A stretch of 64,000 nt of DNA from Clostridiales bacterium (GCA_019418305.1 DYCA01000005.1:8384-72383); one strand, 5' to 3'. Shown: positions 53,540 to 61,726, counted from the first letter of the stretch. Notes: generated by a model from the sequence alone, not told the origin. A program made the numbers and translations.

Positions 53540-53576
53540 TAGTATCATATTAAGTGCAACATAGTTATTGATACTA
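53540..53576. promoter_or_regulatory. 8-bp inverted repeat in the hemolysin III promoter region
   Basis: TAGTATCA (53540-53547) and TGATACTA (53569-53576), 21 bases apart. The left arm overlaps a possible -10 (TATCAT, with TTGCAT 16 bases ahead), and the right arm lies just before the ribosome site. It may be an operator or a leader hairpin. Confidence 0.4.
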
Positions 53577-53599
53577 TATTTGAAGAGGGAGGAATCTAT

Positions 53600-54253
53600 A
53601 TGCCGCGTGTTTTCCTCAAGGCACGAGAACCATTTTCCAGCTATTCACACTTTATCGGAGCGGTACTGAGCGGAATCGGACTGTTTGCCATGCTTCTCCG
53701 CATGCTGACCACCGATACCGCCAACGGTCAGATGGCGGCTTCGGTCATTATTTTTTGCCTTTCCCTTATCGGACTGTATTCTGCCAGCAGTGTATACCAT
53801 TATTCCTGCCGAGATGAACAAACCCTGCGCAGGCTCAAAAAACTCGACCACAGCATGATTTACGTGCTGATTGCAGGCAGTTATACCCCCATTGTGCTTT
53901 GCTACATGCGCCCGCCGCACAATTATGTTTTCCTCGCTTTTATCTGGTTGATTGCTGCGGCAGGTATTGCTGTCAAGCTGATCTGGATAGATGCGCCGCG
54001 CTTTTTGGGAACCGCCCTATATCTGGCGCTGGGTTGGGCAATCGTATTGGATTTTGATGTTGTCCTCTCCATGCCCGCACCTGCTATTGCCCTGCTGGCC
54101 GCAGGCGGCATTTTCTATACGATTGGCGGCGTGATCTATATTGCCAAACATCCAAATCCCAGCGCGTTGCTGGGCTTTCATGAAATCTTTCATTTGTTCG
54201 TGATTGCAGGCAGCGTATGCCACTATCTGATGGTTTTTCTCTATGTTCTATAA
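53600..54253 (+). CDS. hemolysin III family membrane protein (PAQR-type)
   Basis: 217 residues with seven hydrophobic helices. Family signatures are REPFSSYSHFIGAVLSGIGLFA at the start, SASSVYHYS (motif with Ser and His), LKKLDHSMIYVLIAGSYTPIVL, and near the end NPSALLGFHEIFHLFVIAGSVCHYL, whose His residues form the metal site of the PAQR fold. Members are often called YqfA/TrhA. The role is membrane-lipid homeostasis rather than haemolysis in the cases studied. GGGAGG precedes the ATG. Confidence 0.92.
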   Translation: MPRVFLKAREPFSSYSHFIGAVLSGIGLFAMLLRMLTTDTANGQMAASVIIFCLSLIGLYSASSVYHYSCRDEQTLRRLKKLDHSMIYVLIAGSYTPIVLCYMRPPHNYVFLAFIWLIAAAGIAVKLIWIDAPRFLGTALYLALGWAIVLDFDVVLSMPAPAIALLAAGGIFYTIGGVIYIAKHPNPSALLGFHEIFHLFVIAGSVCHYLMVFLYVL

Positions 54254-54283
54254 GATAATCTTGCAGGATTTTCCGCAAAACGC

Positions 54284-54312
54284 TTGACAATTGTATAAGT
54301 CAGGTATATACT
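54284..54312 (+). promoter_or_regulatory. predicted promoter of the Fur/PerR-rubrerythrin unit
   Basis: TTGACA (54284-54289), 17 bases, TATACT (54307-54312). Directly downstream, at the expected transcription start, TAATAATTTATACTATTA (about 54320-54337) is an AT-rich imperfect palindrome resembling Fur/PerR boxes, consistent with autorepression. Confidence 0.65.
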
Positions 54313-54351
54313 CTAAATAATAATTTATACTATTAGGGAGTAGGTGACAGC

Positions 54352-54741
54352 ATGCAGACCAGAAATACAGTGCAGCGTCAAATCGTTTTGCAGACCGTTC
54401 TGCACATGCACGATCATCCCACTGCGGACAACGTGTATGCTGCCGTCGCGGCGGAACATCCTTCTATCAGCAAGGCTACCGTATACCGCAATCTGAACCA
54501 GCTGGCTTCACAAGGTGAAATTCGCCGTGTGCCTGTGCCGAATGGCGCCGATCGGTTTGATTTTAACACCAGTGAGCATTATCATGTGCGCTGCGAGAAA
54601 TGCGGCGCAGTATATGACGTGCATATGCCGCATATCAACAACCTGATCGAGCAGGTTGAGGATGCCTCCGGCGTGGAAGTGCAGCGATATGACATTCTGT
54701 TTGAAGGCATTTGCCGGGATTGCCGGGCAAAGGAAGCGTGA
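54352..54741 (+). CDS. Fur family transcriptional regulator (PerR-like)
   Basis: 129-residue metal-dependent repressor. The winged helix covers RQIVLQTVLHMHDHPTADNVYAAVAAEHPSISKATVYRNLNQLASQGEIRRV. The dimerisation domain has the regulatory-metal region DRFDFNTSEHYHVRCEKCGAVYDV and two CxxC zinc pairs (CEKC, CRDC). The Asp in DRFD and nearby His match PerR, the peroxide sensor. It is directly upstream of rubrerythrin, a usual target, and shares the same promoter region. Confidence 0.92.
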   Translation: MQTRNTVQRQIVLQTVLHMHDHPTADNVYAAVAAEHPSISKATVYRNLNQLASQGEIRRVPVPNGADRFDFNTSEHYHVRCEKCGAVYDVHMPHINNLIEQVEDASGVEVQRYDILFEGICRDCRAKEA

Positions 54742-54795
54742 TTTCTGACAGCGATAGCTGTCTGAAAAATACTAAAATGTGAGGAGTATGTGATT

Positions 54796-55332
54796 ATGGC
54801 AAATTTGAAGGGAAGCAAGACGGAAGCAAACCTCCAGACCGCATTCGCGGGCGAATCCATGGCGCGCAATAAGTATACCTACTACGCCTCCAAGGCCAAG
54901 AAGGATGGCTATGTGCAGATTTCCAAGATCTTCGAGGAGACGGCAAATAACGAAAAAGAGCATGCAAAAATCTGGTTTAAGCTGCTCGAGGGCATTGGCA
55001 GCACGGCTGAGAACCTCAAGGCGGCAGCGGCCGGTGAGAATTACGAATGGACCGACATGTACGCGACCTTTGCCAAGGAAGCACACGAAGAGGGCTTCGA
55101 GGATATCGCATTCCTCTTTGAGAAGGTCGGCGCGATTGAGAAAGAGCATGAGGAGCGTTACCGCAAGCTGCTCGCTAACGTAGAGGGCAATCTGGTATTC
55201 TCCCGCGATGGCGACTGCATCTGGCAGTGCTCTAACTGCGGCCACATCGTGGTCGGCAAGCAGGCCCCCGAAGTATGCCCAGTATGCGCACATCCGCAGG
55301 CTTACTTTGAAATCAAGGCCGAAAACTATTAA
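54796..55332 (+). CDS. rubrerythrin
   Basis: 178-residue NADH-dependent peroxide reductase of anaerobes. The N-terminal four-helix diiron domain has [19 protein letters not shown] and [15 protein letters not shown], with [29 protein letters not shown] supplying the second Glu/His ligands. The C-terminal rubredoxin-like domain is [31 protein letters not shown] (two CxxC pairs). Start ATG 54796 has GAGGAG 9 bases upstream. It follows the PerR-like gene by 54 bases and ends at a bidirectional terminator. Confidence 0.95.
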   Translation: MANLKGSKTEANLQTAFAGESMARNKYTYYASKAKKDGYVQISKIFEETANNEKEHAKIWFKLLEGIGSTAENLKAAAAGENYEWTDMYATFAKEAHEEGFEDIAFLFEKVGAIEKEHEERYRKLLANVEGNLVFSRDGDCIWQCSNCGHIVVGKQAPEVCPVCAHPQAYFEIKAENY

Positions 55333-55351
55333 TCCATTCCATTACCACCCT

Positions 55352-55387
55352 AAAAAAGGCTTCGGAATCGTTCCGAAGCCTTTTTTT
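55352..55387. terminator. bidirectional terminator after rubrerythrin
   Basis: GGCTTCGGAA and TTCCGAAGCC pair over 3 bases with AAAAAA and TTTTTTT flanks, nearly the same as the terminator at 49662. Confidence 0.92.
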
Positions 55388-55395
55388 GCGTTCTC

Positions 55396-55995
55396 TCAAT
55401 TCGTTGCTTCCAGCGGATAATCGTAAATCTCATGCCCGCTTTCCAGCGGCGCACCATCCACTGTGATGAGCACACTGTTTACACCGCGTGCCTGCACGAA
55501 GGTATTAACCAGCGAATAGATGAGCAGACTCTCCCCTGTGGTACCGGAGGAGCGTACTGCGTCGCCATACACCGTATTCATATCCAGCGTCAGCACGCCG
55601 TCTGCCGTTGAGGAGGACTGCACTGCCGCCCCTTCAGGAAGCGAGCCCGCCGTGATCAGTGCATCAACCAGTGCCTGATCCGAGTCGTCCACCGCATCGG
55701 TTCCGACCGGCGTCAGCGTTTCGCCCTGCTCATCCGGCACATATACAACGACCGATTCCCCGCCCGACGGGTTGGGGTTTTCCGGCTGCACCGGATTCTC
55801 CTTGGTATCGTCCGTGGTCTGCTGGTCATCCGGCGTGTCTTGCTCATTCGGCGTATCCGGCTCGACCGTCTGGTTCGGCTGCTCATTCTGCTCCGGCGTC
55901 TGCCGTCCGGAAACATATCCGAAAACACATGCAGCAACAATCAGCACAATAATGACAACAACTGCCGCTACAACCGTTTTTGTCCGTTTGCTCAT
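55396..55995 (-). CDS. GerMN domain-containing membrane protein
   Basis: 199 residues. An N-terminal membrane anchor (TVVAAVVVIIVLIVAACVFGYVSG) leads to an acidic Gln/Thr/Pro/Asp-rich linker. The C-terminal GerMN domain reads VVVYVPDEQGETLTPVGTDAVDDSDQALVDALITAGSLPEG, LTLDMNTVYGDAV, and GESLLIYSLVNTFVQARGVNSVLITVDG. GerMN is known from spore germination protein GerM and from lipoproteins. The start ATG has AAAGGAG 8 bases upstream. It could act in sporulation or envelope function. Confidence 0.85.
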   Translation of the reverse strand: MSKRTKTVVAAVVVIIVLIVAACVFGYVSGRQTPEQNEQPNQTVEPDTPNEQDTPDDQQTTDDTKENPVQPENPNPSGGESVVVYVPDEQGETLTPVGTDAVDDSDQALVDALITAGSLPEGAAVQSSSTADGVLTLDMNTVYGDAVRSSGTTGESLLIYSLVNTFVQARGVNSVLITVDGAPLESGHEIYDYPLEATN

Positions 55996-56100
55996 GGTAT
56001 ATTCTCCTTTCTTCCGCCGCAGCTTTATATAGAATGCGGCTGGTTTGCCGTCATTATACCACACCGAAGCGCAAGTGGGAATACCCACGCGGCTGCAAGT

Positions 56101-56271
56101 TCATTCCTTCGGGCCTTGTTTTTTCCGGCGGCGCACTGCCTCGGTCAGCAGATACTCAATTTGTCCATTGACCGAGCGAAACTCATCCTCTGCCCAGCGG
56201 GCAATCTCATCATAAAGCGAGGCGGACAGCCGCAGCGGCACCTGCTTTTTTGCTTTATCCTTTTCCGCCAC
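56101..56271 (-). CDS. ribbon-helix-helix (Arc-type) DNA-binding protein
   Basis: 56 residues, starting GTG 56271, 7 bases after GGGAGG. The sequence [47 protein letters not shown] shows the beta strand (QVPLRLS) and two helices of the Arc/MetJ fold, with a basic C-terminus. It follows the SPFH gene by 66 bases on the same strand, a pairing I believe is common in Clostridia. It may repress the SPFH gene or an outside target. No toxin gene is adjacent. Confidence 0.75.
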   Translation of the reverse strand: MAEKDKAKKQVPLRLSASLYDEIARWAEDEFRSVNGQIEYLLTEAVRRRKKQGPKE

Positions 56272-56337
56272 AGCTGCACCTCCCTTTCATTCTTATTATT
56301 ATTGTAATGCAACTGAGCTATTCTCGGCAAGACCGAT

Positions 56338-57363
56338 TTAATAAATCGAACCCGAATTGACAACCGGCTGTGCATCCTTCCCCGCGCACAGCACCACCAT
56401 CAGGTTGGATACCATCTGTGCTTTGCGCTCGTCATCCAGCTCAACCACCTGCTTGCGGCTCAGTTCGTCAAGCGCCATCTCTACCATACCGACCGCGCCT
56501 TCGACAATCATCTTGCGTGCGTCCACAACCGCGCTGGCCTGCTGACGCTGGAGCATTGCCGCCGCAATCTCCGGTGCATAAGCCAGCGTTGTGATGCGCG
56601 CTTCCTCTACTTTGAGACCCGCACACGCGACACGTTTCTGAATTTCCTCCGCCAGCACGCCCGCTATCTCCTGTGAAGAGCCGCGCAGACTTTTTTCGTC
56701 ACCGCCCTCGGATACATCATACGGATACAGGCGTACAGTGTTACGCAGCGCCGCATCCGACTGGATGGACAAGAACTCCTGATAATTGTCGACCGCGAAC
56801 ACGGCCTTGGCCGTGTCCTCGATATGCCAGATGACCGCAATGCCAATGACGATCGGATTACCGAGCAGATCATTTATCTTCTGCTTGTCGTTGTTGAGCG
56901 TCATGGTTTTAAGCGAGAGCCGCTTGCCGCGACCCGAACCGGTCGAAATACGGCCGGATGACAGCTTGCTGCCCGACTTGGTCGCGTCCGCCGCCTCCTC
57001 GGCTGCTTTGGCAAACGCGAACTCAGCCGCCGGATTGACCGCGGAGCAGAACGGGTTGACAAAGAAGATGCCCTCCCCTTTGAGCGTACCGATGTACTGG
57101 CCGAACAGCGTCAGCACAAGTGCTTCATTCGGACGCAGCACCTTCACACCCGCAAACAGCAGCCAGCATGGCAGACACCAGTAAAAGATGCACACGACCA
57201 GCAACGCTATCATTGCACCACCGGCGCCATTGTCCAGCTGCACCGCGCTGTACACGATTCCGGCTACAGCCGCAAGCATCAGCACAATGTTGAGCAGCAG
57301 AATCCCCAAACCGTTCGGTGCACGCAGGTTTTTCTCCTGATACTCCACTTGATTTGCATTCAT
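56338..57363 (-). CDS. SPFH/Band 7 domain-containing protein
   Basis: 341 residues. Two N-terminal hydrophobic helices (LGILLLNIVLMLAAVAGIVYSAVQL; MIALLVVCIFYWCLPCWLLFAGV) are followed by the SPFH core: VLRPNEALVLTLFGQYIGTLKGEGIFFVNPF, MTLNNDKQKINDLLGNPIVIGIAVIWHIEDTAKAVFAVDNYQEFL, and LAEEIQKRVACAGLKVEEARITTLAYAPEIAAAMLQRQQA. It resembles the flotillin/stomatin scaffold family, which organises membrane microdomains and membrane proteases. A ribbon-helix-helix gene follows it. Confidence 0.88.
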   Translation of the reverse strand: MNANQVEYQEKNLRAPNGLGILLLNIVLMLAAVAGIVYSAVQLDNGAGGAMIALLVVCIFYWCLPCWLLFAGVKVLRPNEALVLTLFGQYIGTLKGEGIFFVNPFCSAVNPAAEFAFAKAAEEAADATKSGSKLSSGRISTGSGRGKRLSLKTMTLNNDKQKINDLLGNPIVIGIAVIWHIEDTAKAVFAVDNYQEFLSIQSDAALRNTVRLYPYDVSEGGDEKSLRGSSQEIAGVLAEEIQKRVACAGLKVEEARITTLAYAPEIAAAMLQRQQASAVVDARKMIVEGAVGMVEMALDELSRKQVVELDDERKAQMVSNLMVVLCAGKDAQPVVNSGSIY

Positions 57364-57449
57364 ATCCTATCCCTCACAATCATATCAATTTAATATCATC
57401 ATAATACAACCGGCATACAGCTCTGTCAAGAGAAATTTTGACAAAAAGA

Positions 57450-57472
57450 AAAGCGCCCGTTTGGACGCTTTA
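57450..57472 (-). terminator. terminator overlapping the end of the GluQRS gene
   Basis: AAAGCG and CGCTTT with inner CC/GG pairs form a stem over 4 bases, beginning within the gluQ stop codon, followed on the minus strand by TTTTCTTTTT. Confidence 0.7.
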
Positions 57473-58387
57473 TCTGAAAATATTCGGTAAATACAGGTCA
57501 TGCCGTGGAACCTTGTCCCAGTCAAAGGACGAAACCAGCTCACGCGCTGCGACCGGCTCCGGTCGGTCGATGATGCCTGCGGCACAGGCCAGCGCGCCGA
57601 TCACCTGCTCCGGTGTAAACCGCTGCCGCAGCAGTCCGAGGTCAAGATCCTCATCCCGCTTGGACAGGCGGCGGCCGTCATGGTCACACAGCAGCGGCAG
57701 ATGCGCAAACCGCGGCGGTTCAAACCCAAACAGCCGATGCAGCCAAATCTGCCTTGGTGTGCTCGAAAGCAGATCCGCGCCGCGCACAACCTCATTGACA
57801 CCGGTCAGCGCATCGTCCACCACGACCGCAAGCTGATAGGCAAACACGCCGTCCGAACGCCGGACAATGAAATCCCCACATTCCTCCGCGAGATTTTCCG
57901 CATACTCGCCCCAAACCTCGTCGGTAAAGCGCACTACCTCATCCGGTACACGCACACGCGTTGCCGGAGCGCGTGTTTTCCGTTTTTCCGCGATCTGTGC
58001 GGGCGTCAAATCGCGGCAAGTGCCCGCATAAATCACACGCCCATCCGACAGATGCGGTGCAGACGCCGCATGCAGGGCCGCACGCGAGCAAAAACAGGGA
58101 TAGAGCAACCCCTTGTCACGCAAAACGGCCTCATACCGCTCATAAATCGCCGCACGCTCGGACTGATACGGCACCTCACCGTCCCACTCCAATCCCAGCC
58201 AGCGTAAATCATCCATAATCAGGTCGGCGAAGCTCCGCGGGCAGCGCATCGCATCCAAATCCTCAATGCGCAGCAGAAATTGCCCATTCTGCCGCCGCGC
58301 GCTCAAATAGGCCAGCAGCGCACACAGCACATTGCCCAGATGCATGCGCCCGCTCGGGCTGGGTGCAAAGCGTCCGATGGTCTGCAT
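57470..58387 (-). CDS. gluQ: glutamyl-Q tRNA(Asp) synthetase
   Basis: GluQRS activates glutamate and attaches it to the queuosine base of tRNA-Asp. It is a truncated GluRS-like protein lacking the anticodon domain. 305 residues: GRFAPSPSGRMHLGNVLCALLAYLSARR (HIGH-type motif), LRIEDLDAMR, CFCSRAALHAAS with a later YAGTCRD (zinc ligands), and LSKRDEDLDLGLLR (KMSKS-type). It occurs mainly in Proteobacteria and some Firmicutes. No queuosine gene is nearby. Its tRNA partner, tRNA-Asp(GTC), lies at the right end of this window, by chance. Confidence 0.9.
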   Translation of the reverse strand: MQTIGRFAPSPSGRMHLGNVLCALLAYLSARRQNGQFLLRIEDLDAMRCPRSFADLIMDDLRWLGLEWDGEVPYQSERAAIYERYEAVLRDKGLLYPCFCSRAALHAASAPHLSDGRVIYAGTCRDLTPAQIAEKRKTRAPATRVRVPDEVVRFTDEVWGEYAENLAEECGDFIVRRSDGVFAYQLAVVVDDALTGVNEVVRGADLLSSTPRQIWLHRLFGFEPPRFAHLPLLCDHDGRRLSKRDEDLDLGLLRQRFTPEQVIGALACAAGIIDRPEPVAARELVSSFDWDKVPRHDLYLPNIFR

Positions 58388-58437
58388 CCTGTCTCTCCCC
58401 TTTCCGTCTCCTTATCTTACCACAAACACAATAGGCT

Positions 58438-58466
58438 TTGCAACGACCCGCTCACTCCTGTATAAT
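58438..58466 (+). promoter_or_regulatory. predicted promoter of the GH3 lipoprotein gene
   Basis: TTGCAA (58438-58443), 17 bases, TATAAT (58461-58466), 27 bases before the ATG. Confidence 0.65.
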
Positions 58467-58492
58467 GGAACCAAAGAAGGAAGGTGCTGACT

Positions 58493-59632
58493 ATGAAAAA
58501 ACGCCTGCTCTGTCTGCTGCTCGCACTCGCCCTACCGCTTGGACTGACCGCCTGCAGCGAGAAGCCCGGCGCAGATGCGACTGCTGCACAAACCGCGCCC
58601 GAACCCACTCCCGAACCGCCCCAGCCCGATCCCGCCGAAGTATATGCGGATTCCCTCACGCTGGAGCAACAGGTCGCGCAGTTGTTCTTTGCGCGCTGTC
58701 CGGATGTGCAAGCCGCAGAACTCGCCGCGCAGTATGATATCGGCGGCTATATCCTGTTCGGCCGCGACTTTGAAAATCAGACGCCGGACAGTCTGCGCGA
58801 GACGATTGCATCCTACCAGCAGGCCGCCGCAACGCCCATGCTCATCGGCGTAGACGAGGAGGGCGGCACAGTCGTGCGCGTCAGTGCATATCCCGCCTTT
58901 CGCGCGGATCGGTTCCAGTCCCCACAGGCGCTTTTCGCTGAGGGCGGCCTGGAGCGTATTCAAAGCGATACCAAGGAAAAAGATACTCTGCTGGCTTCAC
59001 TTGGCATCAACGTCAATCTCGCGCCCGTATGCGATGTATCGACTAGCCCATCCGACTTCATCAATGCCCGCGCATTCGGACAGGATGCCCAAGCCACCAG
59101 CAACTATGTCCGCACCGTGGTCGAGCAGATGAAAACGGACAGTATGGGTATGGTGCTCAAACACTTCCCCGGCTACGGCAGTAACGTCGACACACACACC
59201 GGCATTGCGCAGGACAACCGCCCGCTTGAACAATTCCGCTCGTCGGATTTTCTGCCCTTTACTGCGGGCATTGAAGCAGGCGCACAGGCGATTCTCGTCT
59301 GCCACAATATCGTTTCCTGCATGGATGGTACACTGCCCGCTTCGCTCTCTCCTGCCGTACATCAGATGCTGCGCGAGGAGCTTGGCTTTGGCGGCGTAGT
59401 GATGACCGACGACCTGGTCATGCAGGCGATCACAGACTACACAGGCGACGCGGATGCAGCCGTACTCGCCGTGCAAGCGGGAAACGACATGCTGATTTCG
59501 TCAGACTTCGTCACGCAGTACAATGCGGTGCTGGCCGCCGTGCAGAACGGAACCATCAGTGAAACTGCCATTCGAGATTCTGCTGTGCGGGTATTGCGAT
59601 GGAAAATCGAGCTGGGATTGATTGATTCGTAA
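58493..59632 (+). CDS. glycoside hydrolase family 3 lipoprotein (NagZ-like beta-N-acetylhexosaminidase)
   Basis: 379 residues. The signal is a lipobox, LPLGLTACSE, with Cys near residue 20; a Pro-rich linker follows. The GH3 domain has LFFARCP, GVDEEGGTVVRVSAYP (the usual NagZ DQEGG), INVNLAPVCDV, KHFPGYGSNVDTHTGIAQDNR (the KHFPGxG signature with the catalytic-loop His), and VMTDDLVMQAITDY with the nucleophile Asp. It probably trims GlcNAc from murein fragments outside the cell. The start is ATG 58493; GTG upstream is possible. Confidence 0.9.
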   Translation: MKKRLLCLLLALALPLGLTACSEKPGADATAAQTAPEPTPEPPQPDPAEVYADSLTLEQQVAQLFFARCPDVQAAELAAQYDIGGYILFGRDFENQTPDSLRETIASYQQAAATPMLIGVDEEGGTVVRVSAYPAFRADRFQSPQALFAEGGLERIQSDTKEKDTLLASLGINVNLAPVCDVSTSPSDFINARAFGQDAQATSNYVRTVVEQMKTDSMGMVLKHFPGYGSNVDTHTGIAQDNRPLEQFRSSDFLPFTAGIEAGAQAILVCHNIVSCMDGTLPASLSPAVHQMLREELGFGGVVMTDDLVMQAITDYTGDADAAVLAVQAGNDMLISSDFVTQYNAVLAAVQNGTISETAIRDSAVRVLRWKIELGLIDS

Positions 59633-59673
59633 TCCTTTGCAGAGATGTCGCCGTGCTTTTTGGAAAGCGCTAT

Positions 59674-59703
59674 AAAAAAATCTCCCTTACGGGAGATTTT
59701 TTC
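59674..59703 (+). terminator. terminator after the GH3 gene
   Basis: AAAATCTCCC and GGGAGATTTT pair perfectly over TTAC, followed by TT. The hairpin lies 40 bases past the stop. Confidence 0.88.
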
Positions 59704-59710
59704 ATGTTGC

Positions 59711-59739
59711 TGCAACCAAAGTCCGCATCTCTCCGTATC
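59711..59739 (+). promoter_or_regulatory. predicted ECF-type promoter of the sigma/anti-sigma operon
   Basis: TGCAACC (59711-59717), 16 bases, CGTATC (59734-59739). This matches the AAC-N16/17-CGT layout of extracytoplasmic-function sigma promoters, not the usual TTGACA/TATAAT. The gene behind it encodes such a sigma factor, so autoregulation is likely. Confidence 0.7.
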
Positions 59740-59801
59740 TATCAATGTACGGAGCAGCGCGCGGCGCCGTATCGATAGAGAGAAAGGGGGATGGATGCGA
59801 T

Positions 59802-60362
59802 ATGAATGAGACTAAACTGATTCGGGCACTGCAGCGTGGCCAACGCGGTGCACTCGACAAGGTCATTTCCCACTACAGCAGCTATGTCGCATCCATCGCC
59901 CGCAATGTGTCAGGGGTTCAAACTACGCGGGAGGATTTGGAAGAAATCGTTTCCGATGTATTCATCGCACTGTGGCGCACCGCAGAACGCTTGGACGAAA
60001 CACGTCCGCTGAAAAGCTATCTGGCAGCGATTGCCCGCAATGCCGCGGTGGACCGTCTGCGCCGCATACGTCCGGAAGATCCGCTACCCGAGGAGGATAT
60101 CCTATCCGCCGATGAAGCACAGGGGCCGGAAGCGGAAGCACTGAAACGTGAACAGGCAGAAACACTGCGCCGTCTGCTGCTTGAAATGGCAGCAGATGAC
60201 CGCGAAATTTTCGTACGGTTCTACTACTACCGTCAGACCGTGCGTGAAATTGCGGCACTGCTTGGCAGAAATGAATCGACAGTCAAAGCGCGTCTGGCCC
60301 GTGGACGCGCAAGGCTGCGTGAACGTCTGATAAGGGAGGTGGACGGCAATGCGCATCTCTGA
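59802..60362 (+). CDS. ECF-type RNA polymerase sigma factor
   Basis: 186 residues. Region 2 covers ALDKVISHYSSYVASIARNVSG and TREDLEEIVSDVFIALWRTAERLDETRPLKSYLAAIARNAAVDRLRR (core binding and -10 recognition). Region 4 covers REIFVRFYYYRQTVREIAALLGRNESTVKARLARGRARLRERL (-35 recognition helix). Start ATG 59802 has AAAGGGGG 11 bases upstream; nearby ATGs are out of frame. The stop overlaps the anti-sigma gene by 14 bases. The signal sensed is unknown. Confidence 0.92.
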   Translation: MNETKLIRALQRGQRGALDKVISHYSSYVASIARNVSGVQTTREDLEEIVSDVFIALWRTAERLDETRPLKSYLAAIARNAAVDRLRRIRPEDPLPEEDILSADEAQGPEAEALKREQAETLRRLLLEMAADDREIFVRFYYYRQTVREIAALLGRNESTVKARLARGRARLRERLIREVDGNAHL

Positions 60363-61722
60363 ACTGTTTAACGCACTGGATGAGCAGACGTTGGACGAGC
60401 TGCTGCCGGTGCCCGAGCGGGAAATGCCCGCCGTATCCGCGCGCGATATCCGCCGCCGCGTGAGCCGAACACTGGACGAGGACCCCGTAGAAAGGAGACG
60501 GCATATGAAACAACTATTCAAAAAAGGCGTGTGCGCAGCACTGGTTGCCGCCAGCCTGCTGACCGGCGCATTTGCTGCATCACAGATGGATTTCTGGCAG
60601 TATTGGTTTGAGAACGGTACCGGCGATTTATCAGTCAACACGCAAAAGGAGTCTATTGAAAGCACAGACCTCCGATTGACGCTGGAGGAATCGCTTGCAG
60701 ACGATAATCATGCACTTGTTATTTTTTCGGTAACTGCCTTGTCTGATACAGGCCGCAAGCAACTCTACAGTGACGGCCTAACCGGCGGTGGCGTGACTAC
60801 ACTGGTCGGCATTTCCCCCGACCCAAATGCATCGCAGGGCGGCGGTATGAGCTATCAGGCCAGCCCAATTGTCGAGCGTGATACAGAGGGGCAGCGTTTT
60901 TTCCGCGCAGAAATATCCCTGTCCGGTCCGAACGTTAAACCGGTGCTGTATCTGCATGATGTATCGACCTATATCTCTATACCGGTCACCGCAAATATTC
61001 AAAGTATTTCCATTCCATTTGACGGCCGGACAGTTTCCTGTCCGCTTGATACGGTGGTACGTCTGAATACCCTCCAACTGTCCAGCCTTGGCTGGGATTT
61101 GGATTACGATCTGGTTTCGCAGCCCAATGCCGCGAACAACTTTGTAGAATATCAGATTTTTTACCTTGTGACGAAAAACGGGACTCTCAAAACCATGACA
61201 CAGCTGATGGATGCGCAGAACTGGTTCTACTGGCGGGAAGTGCTGGATCTGGATACCGTGGAAGGAGTGGTTGTAGACAACACCGAGTATTTTCTTGACG
61301 GGCGCGCACCGCAGCCTTATGCCGTTCCGGAGCAGCTGCAATTTGCAGAACTGGACACCTACAATATTTCACAGGGAGGCAACCAATATGAGGGAATTCT
61401 GCTGCGGGAGCTAGTGGAAAAGTTGGGCGGTATGATTACTTGGAATAATAAGACGCAAAGTGCAACCGTCACCTATCGCGGTGTCACGGCCATATTCACT
61501 GCCAACGCTTCTACCTTTGTGCGCAACAGCCGTTCCTATGATCCGTGGTCTGGCAACAGCACACCCTGTACCGTCTTACAAAACAACAGACTCTACCTCG
61601 TCAATGAAACTGCACTGCAGCGTGCGCTGGATGTCCGTCTATGCGCCACGCGGATACGCAAAAGCGAAGAGTGGGAATTTGATAAAGGCTATACCAATCA
61701 CATTTGGATTGTCGCTCCATAA
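60349..61722 (+). CDS. membrane anti-sigma factor with copper-amine-oxidase-like domain
   Basis: 457 residues. The short cytoplasmic N-terminus (LFNALDEQTLDELLPVPE, ARDIRRRVSRTLDE) resembles anti-sigma domains and ends at one membrane helix, GVCAALVAASLLTGAFAAS. The large outer part has a beta-rich middle (residues 90-330) and a C-terminal copper-amine-oxidase N-domain-like module, EGILLRELVEKLGGMITWNNKTQSATVTYRGVTAIF. It probably holds the sigma factor at the membrane and releases it on an envelope or ligand signal. The DUF4179 family is a near match. GGGAGG precedes the ATG. Confidence 0.85.
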   Translation: MRISELFNALDEQTLDELLPVPEREMPAVSARDIRRRVSRTLDEDPVERRRHMKQLFKKGVCAALVAASLLTGAFAASQMDFWQYWFENGTGDLSVNTQKESIESTDLRLTLEESLADDNHALVIFSVTALSDTGRKQLYSDGLTGGGVTTLVGISPDPNASQGGGMSYQASPIVERDTEGQRFFRAEISLSGPNVKPVLYLHDVSTYISIPVTANIQSISIPFDGRTVSCPLDTVVRLNTLQLSSLGWDLDYDLVSQPNAANNFVEYQIFYLVTKNGTLKTMTQLMDAQNWFYWREVLDLDTVEGVVVDNTEYFLDGRAPQPYAVPEQLQFAELDTYNISQGGNQYEGILLRELVEKLGGMITWNNKTQSATVTYRGVTAIFTANASTFVRNSRSYDPWSGNSTPCTVLQNNRLYLVNETALQRALDVRLCATRIRKSEEWEFDKGYTNHIWIVAP

Positions 61723-61726
61723 TACA

